64,000 nucleotides of DNA, from contig VZSF01003935.1 of NCBI GenBank assembly GCA_013398295.1, positions 21,624 through 85,623 on the forward strand, read 5' to 3'. Made by a program: the position numbers and the translations under genes. How positions within the stretch are numbered: position 1 is the first letter of the stretch; each line of letters opens with the position of its first letter. This DNA comes from Chionis minor (lineage: Eukaryota > Chordata > Aves > Charadriiformes > Chionididae). Positions 50,221 to 62,275 of the stretch are shown one piece after another. The notes beneath the pieces were generated by a model. It did no database searches and was not told the origin of the DNA. It worked only from the letters and a program-made list of their open reading frames with translations.

Positions 50221-53200
50221 TACATCTCCCAACACAATAAAGTTTCATTGTTCATTAGGACGGCTGCAACAAGGCATCGGCGGAGCAATCAAATAATTGT
50301 TTCTAAAAGCATAACATCTTTACGATGCTTTAACGTGATGCTTGAAAGCATTACTGGGAAATGAATTGAGCGCAGGGGGTAGGGTGTTCCAGCCTTGGGA
50401 GCAGCGTTACGCTACAAATGTTGGAAAAAACTAGAGAGATCCACAGGGCTGAAGGTGATCAAGAATTTACTGAGCTCATCCGCTTCCCCGGCCACAATCA
50501 ACTTCATCGAGTCATTCCCATGAGATCCTTGTCTGACCTGTCTTAAAAACCTTCTATGACGAAGAGGTCACAGCCTCCCTGGCCATCTACCCCGGGCGCT
50601 TCTTTCTTTCTCTCTTCCTTTAGTTAATACAAATGCATAAATAAAACCAGCACTGCTGAGCAAACTTCAGGACTTAATTCCTGTTTCTGCACCCAGTAGA
50701 GCATGTGGGTCTTCCACAGGAGCCTGGGAGAGGCGACCCACACCCATTAGGAGACTTCCTGGTCCTTCGCCACCCTGCGTTTCTGCTGCCACTTGCCCCC
50801 GCTGGACAGTAAAACCAGGTGCATGTCTCACCGATGGCCATTCTGGGTTTCTCAGACCATTTTTTTAGATAGTTTAGTTCCACATTAGTTTTCCAGCCTG
50901 GTTTTCCCACACCTCCCAGGCTGATACCAGTGTGGTGGGGCCATCCTCAACCTATGTTGCTTCCAGCACATCCGGTGACCGCTTCCCCTGGTGTCCCCTC
51001 TTTGTGTTTCAGCTTTTCAAGTTCTGTTGCCATTTGTTTTCATCATTCTTTTCTGCTGATTTTTAGTAATCGGGCTTATTTTCTGCTTTATATATACCTC
51101 TTTTTTGACTAAGACCAAGGAAGATTTCTTTGAGAAATCTTTTTTCAAGTTTTCTTCGCCCATACTCCTTAGCACCTTCTAAAGAAGGTCTCACCTGCCA
51201 TTGCCCATGACCACTGTGCTTTGTCTCCTGGAAATATATCATTTTTAGTTTGGGCTCTTCCTTCTTTCATTTCACAGTGACTTTCAGCCAATTGGCTTTT
51301 CATCTTCATTAAACCAACTCACCCTCCCCTTTCAGCTAGGCCAAGACTAGAAGCTCCACTTTTCCAATCACTTATTCCACCTTCTATTGTACCTATGCAA
51401 ATAGAAAATTCCAGCTTCTTATCACTTGCAGTTGTTGTATTTCTCAGCTGACATCCTGCCAGATGGGGGTTTGCACCCACTGGATATGGAATGGACTGTT
51501 AATTGTATTTCCCCAACACACTAAGGCAGAGCAACTCCTGGACCAGCACATGTCCATCACCTATATGGGTTATGTATAACATAATAAGAAGAGAACTGAA
51601 GCTACCGCTTGTTTAGAAAGAAGAAAAAGCCTTAATGGCTTGTGATTTGTCATAGATGATCAACGCTGCAAGTTCATGGCCACCACAGTGCTAGTTCCCT
51701 CAACCAAAAGATCACAGCACTTGGGGCCACCTCGATGCAGTTTAGCAGGCACCACTGTCTGCCTGAGGAGTCTGAGCAGCAAACCCTCTCAGATGCAGTT
51801 GTCCTGGGAGCAGCTCAAAGCAGAGGTACGTCAGAGGACGGGTGGGTCCCGGAGCCTGTCGTTCACAACCAAGAACAGCCCTCAACACCACCTTCGTGGA
51901 AAAGCCCAATTTCAGACCAACAGCCAGGCTTTGAATCGAAGGCATACTTTTTTGGTTATTATCTCACTTCAGATACTGTCGGGGAATCTGTGTGTCTCAC
52001 ACACACAACTTCAACATTTAGCTTGGAAGATGGCTTCCGCTCAGCTTGGGTTATTTTGGAACCTGCATTTTGAGCAATGAGCTACATTGCGTTCTCTTTG
52101 CTTGCGACAGGGATGAGACAGCCCAACCATGCAACCAACATGAACATACACCAGCAACACACACGAGCAAGCCTTGACATCTCCCTGGAAAGGACAGTGC
52201 ATCCCTATCGACATGAGCTCGTGTTTTGGTGTTCACAGAAGCCAAGTGTCCCTCTCACGTCTTCGCGTGCCTCTCACAGCAGGCGATATGAAGACTTCAC
52301 GTCTTTTCTCCAAGAGCCAGCCACCTGAGAGCACGGGAAGAGGGAAAAGCAGCCAGCTCAAGGTCCAACAAAATAACCAGGTAGAGAGACAACTAAGTGG
52401 ACAACTTTAAGATGTATAGATTAACATCGCTTGCCTCAGTATAGTTCAAAAAAAAATCAATCTTTATAGTTGGAAAATGACAGTAGCTTATTTAATTTAT
52501 GACAAAAGCAAAGACAAGAGGAGAATAGCATTGAAGATTACACTTGCTGAGTGTGATGCTCTCCTGTAATGTGATGAAATGAGTTAAGAGCAAAGTGAAT
52601 TAGTGCTACAGGCTGACCTCATCCCACTAATCCCAGAGAGCAATAAGAAATGGCAGGTTGCCCTCGTCAGCTTGGTTTTCAAGGTCAGCGAGGACCAAAG
52701 TGGCCAGTCTCCTCTCCCTGTGATTTGAGCATTAACTGAGCGGCTGGCTGTGATCCTCATAATTTATTCTAACAAGGAGAATTATTTCAGTGCCTTTGGC
52801 AGGTGGGTAACTCCTTTGGGAGAGAGGAGAGCATGAGAACGAGGGGCTGCAGGACAAACCAGGTCCCATGCTCAGGTACCTGGTCTTCTCTTGGTATGTG
52901 GTACTTTGCAGCAGGCAGATTGATAGGACTGCAGTGAGTGGTGGCTCACCCCGCCGCATCCTGGCTGCGTCCGTCGCTCTTGGACTGATCCCGAGGTGGT
53001 CACCATCCATCGTGCTCTCAGCTCCTAAATGATTCCTCTCTCCCTCTTGTGCCTTTGCCCAAAAAGTTAGGGATGCTTTAAAATGAGTTGTGTTTCAAAA
53101 CTGTATTTCTCGTACCCTGACAAGAACTTACCCTGAGCAAACCGCATATAAAATTTTGATGGTGGTTATTAGCCACCTGCTGAGCTGGATGTTTCTGCAG

Positions 53201-56200
53201 GTAAGATTGTCCTCCGCGGGGAGAGACGGCTCGAGACCCTGGTGTGAGACACCGGTCGCTGAAGTATTTTGCAGATTTATGTACTCTGGCTGCAGCTCCA
53301 GCTCTGGCTTGGGGCTGAATTTCACGGTGTGCGGATGGCTGTACACCACCCACCCACCACCTCGCCCAGGGACAAGCAGGCGCTGGTTAGGGACGGAGAG
53401 CGGCTCCTCCCGCGCACAGCACTGCGAGACTGTCCCGTTATCCGGAGCTAAATGCAGACTGAGGATGGGGCTCTGGCAGGAGGGTTTGTGCAGAGGAGGG
53501 TGCTGCCGGATCATACCTGGGCTTCCACATTATCCAACAGATAGAGAAGAAAGGTGCATGAGGATGAGCGCTGCGTCTCGTTTGGGAAGACCGCCTTTGG
53601 CGTTGATGGAGCCGGTGGCAGAGCAGCTTTCTTGCGGAGAAAGGCTGAAGTACGCGGCGTTTTCTCTTCGGGAAGAGGGACACCTGGGCTGGAAGCTGAG
53701 CTGCAGGAAATAGAGCCAAGGCAGCATTTCTCTGTGATGCACACAGAGGACCCATCCTTCTCTCATTTTCGTGTCCGTAACTATTGATCTCATTGAGTTA
53801 TGCCTGAGCTGTGATTGAAGAGGAAGGGAAAAGGGGGGAGGTCATTTCAAAGTCAGCAAGAACACTGCTTTGGAGAGGCAAACTCACCAGACCCGCCAAA
53901 CAGAGACGTGTCTCTGTGTGCAACAGGGTGAGGTCCAGAACAGGAAAAGGCAGGATAAATCACCAATAGATATTGCCCTGTGTACAGCTGGGAGGGATCA
54001 GGCACGGAGGACTCTATGCAGTGCTGTATGAGGAATAAAACCATTGCAAACAACCAGGGAAGCTGCAAAGGTATCCGGAAGATGCTCAGCGCCTGCAAAG
54101 CAGCAAGTCTCATCAAGTTGGTGTTTAAGCACCCAGGCTTTCACTCATACTCACAGTTCCGTAGCTTGCATCTGCAAAAGCAGCAATGACCTTCCTCAAA
54201 GGGGACCCATATCACCTTGCGCACGTGACGTTGTCAGAAATGGCAGAAAGCAAGCATTTCCAGCTGTCCTTTAACCCCTGTTTCTGAGCACTCTCTATTC
54301 GTCCCATAGATTCAAAGAAACATCTGCCATTCAGTTGATATCTCAACGGGAGCAGAGTCTAGGACAAGCGTTCTTGCAAGAGAGGAGCACCTCCCTCTCA
54401 GAGCCTGCATCTGAGAGGCTTTTACACAGGATGCAGGGTCAGAATTCGGCAGCACGCCGCCCCAAAGAAAGGCCACCAAAGTCCTTGGATCTGGCTGCAG
54501 GCACTGGGTTTGGGGGCCCTTGAGGAAGGCCGTGGGTGGCTGGCCAAATTCCCAGTAGGAAAAGTGGCTTCAGTGCAGCTAAGATTTAGCTTAATGGCAA
54601 AACTCATTATGTGCAGGAGCCTAGAATCCCAAGATAGCTATTGTATTAAATGTGAAGTGCAAATAAATTTTACTATCAGGGGTTTTGCTTGGTTTGGGGG
54701 AGCACTCAAGCCTATATACCTTTTGGAAACTTCTTAAATGCCCAGATCTCCACAGCTAAGCCTGTGAGATCACCAGCGTGACTTTTCCAAGCCTGAGGCA
54801 ACACAATCAGTTAACGCTTGAGCAGGTCTGGAGAAATCTGGAGGCTTCACTGGGAAGCCCCACACAGAGCTCAACTAATCCATACCCAACTCCCTTCAGC
54901 GGGTCCAAAAGACGCGGAGATTTGCAACAAGACCTCCCGGCATATTTGCAGCGTTGCAAGAGTTCAGGCCATGGAAGCAAGCACCTACATTGCTGCTTGG
55001 TGCGTGTACCAACCAGACCACGGGGAAGCATCCAGAGGTGCCTTGTGTGACGAAGACCAAGGGCAATGCAATGTCAAACCACACCGGGCAAAGCACGGCA
55101 TGCATCCCAGCCGGAGGCAAGGCGGGACGGTGTGAAGCACAGATGCAATTTTCCCCTGAAAGAAGAGGTTTTGAGCCTGATCTTCACCATACAACACAAT
55201 CGCCTTGTGCGGACAAGCGGGAAGCGCAGGTTGGAAAAGTCCTAGGGGAACACCAGCCTGGTGGGAGGCAGCCCCATCAGCGTCACCCCGCACAGCCATT
55301 TTAAGGCATTTTCCATCAGAATGACAATTAATGCAGGAGTAAGGTGACGAAGCAGCTTGGTGGGACGGCATGACTGCCAACGCAGCTTTTAACAGACTCG
55401 GCCCTGGCTGGGCTGGTCCCAGAGGCACACGGGTGGGCTTTTGCCCCCAAAACGCCCCTTTTCTGGTGCCGATGTTCGCTACCTGCCCAGGCGGCTCCAA
55501 CCTTTGGCAGCGTGTGATTTCAGGCTGCGGCTCTAGAAATGTCACTGCTGCTTCTCATTTACGTGTCTCTATTAATCATTTTTTGCCTTCACACGCAGCC
55601 TAATCGATGGGGACAAGTGCACAGTCCCTCTAACCGATTCCTATTATTCCTCATTACGCCCTTTGTTCCAACCCTCTGCTTTCCCATCTGGCATTCAACC
55701 CGGAGACCCCCCATCCAAGCTGTCCTTTGACTGTCTCTGTAGGGACAACTGTGCTTTAGTTGTGTAATCAATTAGCCGGGAACCAGATCACTGGCTCAGA
55801 TACCTTCATAGAGCAGCCTTAATTTTGATTAATATCTCTTCATGACTTTAAAACCATATAGGCATGATTCCCTACCCAGCCATGCCTGTTAAAATCATAA
55901 ATCAACCTATTCCATTCCCTCCAGATGCGCCGAGACCTTTCCAGTTGCAGCCATCCAGCTCCCGCCGCCGCAGAGTGTTATTTACTGGGTTTGCTTCATC
56001 CCTCTGCAGAGAAGAAATCTGCTCACCCAAGCCAAAAAAGGCTGAAATATGTGTTTATTTTAAAGTAATTGAAAGTTATGTCCTGCAGACAACACACTTG
56101 AACAGCTCTATCCGTGCCAAAGAGGCCGGGAGCAACCACAAAGGGCTTCTCCCCTTTGCGTCTCACCTGAAGGGGCGCCCCAGCCACCGGCACCCCAAAA

Positions 56201-57146
56201 TTTTGCCCATCATCACGTCCTTAGTACCTGCCTAGAGGGGAGGTGATGGAAAAATGCACACACATGCGTGTGCTCGCATATCTACATATAAAAAAGATGT
56301 CTCAGCTTTAGACACCAGCCAGTTTAGGTCCTCAAAAGCCACGTGTCACGGCTCAAGGTCCCATCTCAGAGCCTCAAACCAGCCCACTTTATACCTTCTT
56401 GATGCTCAGAGCCCTTCCCATCCCTACTATAGCTCATCCACTCAGCCCTCTGGGATTAAAGTATCAAAGAAATACTGTTTCCTTTTATTTTTTCTGTCTT
56501 TTATTCCCTTTTCTGTCACCCTAGCCCAAGGCGCAGCAGTTGGGATCTGGTCCTCAGAGTGCAACCCAGGGCACTGCCACTGGTAAAGGGGGAACGCAAA
56601 GGGGGAACCCCAAGTTTGGGCACGCTACTAAAGTGTTCTGTGAGGTTTTTGGACCCACAGTCTCCCGGAAGGAGAGGGAACACCCTTTAAGGCGGAAAAC
56701 TGCACGTGGGAGAGATACGTCATCTTTTTGATTTATATTTTGAAATACGGCACTGGCAGGGATAAGATAAAACGATGCTGCTCTGCAATAAAAGATTCAA
56801 GAGTTATTTGTCATCTCCCCGATCCTTGCGCCAGAAACTGAGGTTTCAGCCAACACTTTGATCAGTTCTCAAGCCTGAAATAGTAATTTTTTTTTGTGTT
56901 GCAGCAGGACGGACAACCCCAGCCTGAGCCAGCCCTCCAGGAAGGAGGCATTTCTCCAGGCCTTTCACCCACCTCCCTGGTACTTTTGGGATGGCCTCTC
57001 TGCCAACGAGACTGCTCACTTGCAGTATCTTTTCCCCTCAGTTGCAAAGATATAACTATCAAAGGGATAAATGTCAAATTGCAAAGACACATCAGGGCTG
57101 GTGTGGGTGCAGCAGGGACCGTGGCCAAGTTCTGGGGCAGGCAGGC

Positions 57147-57181
57147 ATGGATGGATGGATGGATGGATGGATGGATGGATG
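57147..57181 (+). repeat. (ATGG)n microsatellite
   Basis: Eight to nine perfect copies of ATGG in a row, likely variable in length between individuals. Confidence 0.97.
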
Positions 57182-58295
57182 ACCTCAGCTGAAGACTGGG
57201 GCTGGCCCCATAATATTCTAAGGGAGCTGGGGGACAGAGCAAGGTGTTAATTTCAGTTTTTTAAGCCCATATCCACACAGCAATCTGATTTATAGCCCAG
57301 CTGCAGCAGCTGTGCCAGCGGCCAGTGAAATGCAGTGTGCCCCAAAGGGACCCAAACTGAGGCAAACTGAGATGGGAGGTCTCCCTGGAGCACCTGGATC
57401 ACGATGTCGGAGCAGGTGTGTGCAGGTTGGAAAAAGACACAAAGCACAAGCAAAACCATTGCATCTTCCAGTTGTCCTCCAGGGAGGAAAAGCTTCTCCA
57501 GCACAGGGACAGCAAAAGGCAGAGCCAGAGGGAAAGTCTGCCGAGGTTCCTCCAGAGAGGACTACGGCTGGGCAGCGGAAAGCAAAAACATCGCAAACCC
57601 ACCTGGCTTTGCAGAAATACAAAGGATTTAACTGTCACCCGAGAACAAGGTCTGAGCCTCTCACCAGGGACAAGTGACCCAGCAGAAAGTGCCGTAAAGT
57701 TCATATGAGTAACGGCCCATTTTTGCACCATCCCCATGAGGATCCCACGTCCTCAGCCTGCTTAAAACAAATCCCTGTGGGTTTTGCCAAGGCAGAAGGG
57801 ACACATGGGACCAGCCGCCCAGCAGCACAGATGGGACTTTGTGAGCCACATAAAACCCTGTGCTGATAAGATTCCTCTGCAGTCATTTGTTCTAAATGCC
57901 AGAATATGCTTCGGGAGCTCTGACATTTGGGGAATAAAAGCAAGCGGTGACCAACTCCCCTCTCTTCATTAGCTCCTGTAATTGGCGTTACCGGCAGAAG
58001 GAAGCGCAGCCGTTGTGCAGGGGCCAGACCCGGCAAGTGCTGGATTCGGGATCGGTTCAGTCACGCACGGGTGCAGCACCTCACCCCGCTCTCCGTCCCC
58101 TCCAGCAACAGCAACCCCTCACTTCTCCCCTGGGAATTCCTGCTAACATACATTCCACAAACCTCCCCATTCAGCTCTCATAATTATATACGAATATGCT
58201 TTACTGCATTCTTCACTGCTTCTGGATGTGGCTTTACGCCCAGTAATCAAAGGTGAGGAAACATTTGACATGACCTGCACCACTTTAGCTGGCGT

Positions 58296-58300
58296 CTCAG
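58296..58300. repeat. Target-site duplication CTCAG, copy 1
   Basis: Five bases CTCAG directly abut the LTR end at 58301 and recur directly after its other end at 58947-58951. Confidence 0.85.
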
Positions 58301-58946
58301 TGTTATGGTTTGCAAAACCCACAACAATTTACCGTCGTTTAGACAATTATTCTCTCACCTGATGACCCACACACACACGGGAAGAGGAATCAGGAAAAAC
58401 AAGGAAACCTGAGGGTTGAAATATAAACAGTCTTAATAGAATAAGACTAGATAATTAACAGTAATAACACTAAAGAACCAATATTGATCCCCATAGCAGT
58501 ATAAAATTCCCAGGAATTATACTCAGCGCGTTCTATCCGTCGGAAGCCATGCACTCCCAGCAGGGGACAGACAATGTGGGACACCACGAGCGCTGTGGCT
58601 TCGGGAGGAAGGGAAGGGCTCAGGGCTCCAGCACCAGGGCAAGGAGTTCTCTGGATCACAGCCATTATAGAAAGGAAAAACTTCTCATCAAACTTTTTGA
58701 TTTCTATTGCCTGTGCCGTGCATGGTATGAAATAACCCTGTTGGCAGCTTGGGGCAAGTGCCCGGGTCTGGCTCCTCCTCATCCCTGCACCTGGCCAGCT
58801 CGAAAACATGGAGACCTTGAACCCCACACACCATGGCTGGCTGTAAAGTAAATATTTCCACAAATTCAGCCACTGGAGTCTTGTAAAAGTGCAGTTTTTC
58901 CAAGCATTAGAAAAGAAATTAGTCCTGTGTCGCTCAAACCAAGACA
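58301..58946 (-). mobile_element. Solo LTR of an endogenous retrovirus, minus strand
   Basis: The 646-bp unit reads on the minus strand from TGTCTTGG (at 58946) to CCATAACA (at 58301), the TG...CA ends of a retroviral LTR. It is flanked by identical 5-bp repeats CTCAG. No second LTR, gag, pol, env or primer-binding site lies within the neighbouring kilobases, so the internal region was probably removed by LTR-LTR recombination. A 5-bp duplication fits class III (ERVL-like) or class I avian elements better than ERVK, which usually makes 6 bp. The internal text near the 3' end (a TATTAAGACTG segment followed by TTTCAACCC) resembles the R/U5 area of bird ERV LTRs that I know. A frame of 166 codons open across most of the LTR begins with GTG, not ATG, and is not considered a gene. 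Confidence 0.85.
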
Positions 58947-58951
58947 CTCAG
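58947..58951. repeat. Target-site duplication CTCAG, copy 2
   Basis: Second copy of the 5-bp duplication flanking the solo LTR, identical to the first. The perfect match suggests a fairly young or well-preserved insertion, although five bases are little evidence on age. Confidence 0.85.
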
Positions 58952-59124
58952 CAAGCCCTGCCTTACTTGCCTGATCTTCAACCAAATCTTCAACTACGTG
59001 TTTGCACTAATTGTCCAAGGTGGGCTTCAAACCCAACCACCAGCTAAAAGGGGTCTGGATGTGGGTGATTCTAAAACCCCATCTCCCTTCCCACAACTAA
59101 ATCTGCTTGTATCGGAGGGAACAT
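58952..59124. other. Short unique spacer
   Basis: Nothing recognised between the solo LTR and the next CR1. Confidence 0.5.
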
Positions 59125-59464
59125 TATAGAATCACTTGGGTTGGAAGAGACCTTCAAGATCATCAAGTCCAACCATAAACCTATGCCAAAACCACCCCTA
59201 ACCCATGTCCCTCAGCACCACGTCTGCCCGGCTTTTAAATACCTCCAGGGACGGCGATTCCACCACCTCCCTGGGCAGCCTGTTCCAATGCTTGACAACC
59301 CTTTCAGTAAAGAAGTTTTTCTTAATATCCAACCTAAACCTCCCCGGCACAACTTGAGGCCGTTTCCTCTTGTCCTATCGCTTGTCACTTGGGAGAAGAG
59401 ATTGACCCCCCTGGCTATAACCTCCTTTCAGGGAGTTGTAGAGAGTGAGAAGGTCTCCCCTCAT
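59125..59464 (-). mobile_element. CR1 LINE 3' fragment, minus strand
   Basis: Begins with the reversed terminus ATAGAATCACTTGGG and covers about 340 bases of the CR1 3' end, stopping abruptly after GGTCTCCCCTCA. It differs from the 35.1-kb copy by a few substitutions and small deletions, and shares with it and the 44.3-kb copy an identical block of more than 80 bases (about 59195-59283). Only one terminal unit is left at the 3' end. Confidence 0.94.
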
Positions 59465-61296
59465 TGATTAGCCGTAACTTCATGCATCACCTCACACAGG
59501 GGGAATGTCAGCAGCTGCTCGTGATCATTCGAGTCCAACCCAACCCCCCCCAAAAAATGTGGAAATGTCCCGTATCCCTGCAAAATTCATCATGAGCTCT
59601 GTGAGTCATGCACAGTCTGACCCGAAAATTTTTTGCCTGAGAATATCTAGACTTGCAGGACCCACTTCATCCCATAAAGTCTTTAGACGGGCGAGCCATT
59701 GGAGCCCGAATTCCATGAGTTCAGCACAGCCCCAAGCCCCCAGCCGCAGCTTCACCGCATGCTGGGATGAATGCCTGGGAGAACAGAGCTGGGCATCGAT
59801 TTTGTGCCACCAGCCGAGGTGACACCTTACATCAAACACTGAGAAAGAGCAGGGGAAACATAACCAAGTTTTACGGCTCGTGTGAGCACACCGGTGTCGC
59901 AGACAAGATGCCATAAACTCAGGGTATAACTCCGGAGGATTTTCCGCTCTTCTAAGCCACAGACCATCTATTTAGTGGGGTTTGTATAGTGCTTACCCAG
60001 GCTACATGCAATCAAAGCGGTGATAAACAATGCCTCCACGCACACCAAAAAAGTATATATCTGTGTGCCCAGATCTTCAAAAAAATCAGCTAAACAAAAA
60101 GTGGTCCTGAGCAAAGCTGAGCCCCCAGGCAGGGGCTGGCTGCTGGGTTTCACCGGCTGTTCTGAGCAAGGTAACGGTTTTCTCATCATTGCAGGGGAGT
60201 TAATGGAGAAGCAAAAAGTAATTAAGCCATCAGAAAGCACTGCAGACACGTTAGGATCCCAGGTGTTTGGTTAGGAGGGGATTTCTACAGCATATGTGAA
60301 ATCCTAGTTAAAATTCTCACGTTTTCTGTATGAAATCCCAGTTCCGCAGTTACTGCAGACACAGGAGGAGAGGGACGGAGAAGAGCACGGCAAGGAGACC
60401 GTGCTGAATAAGCAAAGCCCCCACTGCAAAGCGTGAAGCTTTAACTGGAGGCAGGACTTCAGCTGTGCGTTTTGTCAGTTCGCGTCCAAGAAATCCCCGG
60501 CTTTGGCACCGATTTCCCCTTGCAGAGCTGGCCCGCGAGCCCCTCCTGGCAGAGGGCTTGGGGGAAGCATCACAGCGGTGGTTTTGGAGTTGTTTTATTC
60601 ATCGACACAAGCACGAGCTGTCTGCGCAGCAAAAAGGGCCCCTTGCTCCCACCTGCCTTTACTCTGATGAAATATTAACTTTAAGCCACCATCACCACCC
60701 GACAATCCTCTTCGAACCTGGTTCCAGAAGAAAAAGATGAAAATCTGCTGCGAAGGCAGCGACCGGACACAGCTGTGGGATAAAGCCGGGCAGCTGGAAC
60801 TGCACAGAGGGAGAGGACGGGCAGCTTCAGCCTCTCAAGTGATACAGGATAAGGAATAATTCATTTTGTGTCCTACAGGTAATTAAATCACTCAGTCCTG
60901 CTCAGCAACACGGGTACCGCCATTCAGCTTTCAACCTCTCTTTGTGCAGAGCCTGTCACCAGCCCATGGTGGCCGTGTCCTGGGGACCCCTGGCTGGGGC
61001 GGGACAAGATGGCCCAATGTGGCCGCTGCCTCCATCCCGGGGGGACACAGCTCTGGCTGTGCCAGCACCGCTCTGTCCCCTGTCCCTGCAGGACCCCTCA
61101 TCATGGTGGGGAAGTGGCCCAAGTTGGTTTTCCCCATGAGAGAGCCCAGGTGGTCACCTCTGCACCCCTCAGTATTTCAGCTCCCCTTTCTGCCCCCCAC
61201 AAAGCCTTTTCGGGGGCTTAATTTGGCGGGTTTTTTCCCCTAAAATCACAGGTCTGAGCTGGGTACAACTCCTCCACAAAAGCAGCAAACCTGATG
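59465..61296. other. Non-coding stretch, no gene recognised
   Basis: Mixed single-copy DNA. Open frames up to 108 codons without domains. Confidence 0.5.
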
Positions 61297-62275
61297 TCAT
61301 ACAATCACAGACCGGTTAGGGTTGGAAGGGACCTTTAAAGGCCACCCGGTCCAACTCCCCTGCCATGAGCAGGCACATCTTCAACCAGACCAGGTTGCTC
61401 AGAGCCCCGTCCAGCCTGACCTGGGATGTTTCCAAAGATGGGGCATCTCCCACCTCTCTGGGCAACCTGGGCCAAGGTCTCATCGCCCTCAGTGCAACAA
61501 ATTTCTTCCTTAGAGCTAGTCTAAATGTTCCCTCTTTTAGTTTAAAGCTGTTGCCCCTGTCCTATCACAACAGGCCCTCCTAAAAAGTCCCTCCTCAGTT
61601 TTTCTGGAGCCCCTTTAGGGACTGGAAGGTCTCCCCAGAGCCTTCTTTTCTCCAGGCTGAACCCCCCCAGCTCTCCCAGCCTGTCCTCCCAGCAGAGGGG
61701 CTCCAGCCCTCCCAGCATCTCCGGGGCCTCCTCTGGCCCTGCTCCAACAGCTCCGTGTCCTTCTGCTGTTGGGACCCCCAGAGCTGGACCCAGTATTCCA
61801 GGCGGGGTCTCCCCCGAGCGGAGCAGAGGGGCAGAATCCCCCCCCAGCCCTGCTGCCCACGCTGTGGGGATGCAGCCCGGGATGCGGGGGCGTTTCTGGG
61901 CTGCCAGCACACAGTGCCGGCTCATGTTGAACTTCTCATCCCCCAACACCACCAAGTCCTTGGCAGGGCTGCTCTCCATCCCATCATCCCCCAGCCTGTA
62001 TTGATACCAGGGGTTGCCCAGGTGCAGGACCCTGCCCTTGGCCTTGTTGAACCTCATGAGGTTCACGTGGACCCACTCCTCCAGCCTGTCCAGGTCTGGA
62101 TGGCATTCTGTCCCTCAGGTGTGTCACCACAGCACTCAGCTTGGTGTCATCTGCGAACTTGCTGAGGGTGCCCTCGATCCCACCGTCCATGTCATTGATA
62201 AAGACATCAAACATGGCTGTTCCCAATATGGACCCCTGAGGGACACCACTTGTCACCAATCTCTATCTGGATGTT
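61297..62275 (-). mobile_element. CR1 LINE, longest copy in the window, minus strand
   Basis: Nearly 980 bases of the 3' part of a CR1, starting on the plus strand with TCATACAATCACAG (a degraded terminus) and ending near 62275 inside the reverse-transcriptase domain. The terminus has lost its tandem repeats through substitutions, so the copy is older than it first appears. It is the same type as the plus-strand copy at 23.4 kb. The coding remnant is listed separately. Confidence 0.94.
61600..62265 (-). pseudogene. CR1 ORF2 reverse-transcriptase remnant
   Basis: In the direction of the element, the first frame (from 62259 down) reads [12 protein letters not shown], then [20 protein letters not shown]. 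These are RT palm motifs, with FADD being the CR1 form of the YxDD catalytic box (codons at 62145-62156). The frame is then lost; [16 protein letters not shown] and the LAAQK motif continue in a second frame, and later parts ([26 protein letters not shown]) lie in two different frames. At least three frameshifts are therefore needed. The endonuclease, fingers and most of the palm are missing because of 5' truncation. The protein would have copied CR1 RNA at a nicked target; this copy cannot. Confidence 0.9.

Larger units (their letters stand above)
48036..58295. other. Long non-coding stretch, no gene or clear repeat except a tetranucleotide array
   Basis: About 10 kb without a recognised element other than an ATGG microsatellite at 57147-57181. 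A compact CpG-rich segment with a NotI-type palindrome lies near 50150-50220. Open frames of 130-207 codons (plus 51676-52080, plus 53090-53713, minus 54985-55545) overlap long frames on the opposite strand and lack recognisable domains. Confidence 0.55.

Noticed and set aside
53090..53713. 207-codon open frame
   Set aside because: No recognised domain; long open frames on the opposite strand over the same bases indicate composition and not coding.
54985..55545. 186-codon minus-strand open frame
   Set aside because: No domain recognised, Pro/Ala/Cys-rich, overlapped by several plus-strand frames.
58447..58947. 166-codon minus-strand open frame ending in a hydrophobic tail
   Set aside because: It lies within the solo LTR and starts with GTG, not ATG. 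It is LTR sequence that happens to be open, with no envelope or other retroviral domain recognised.
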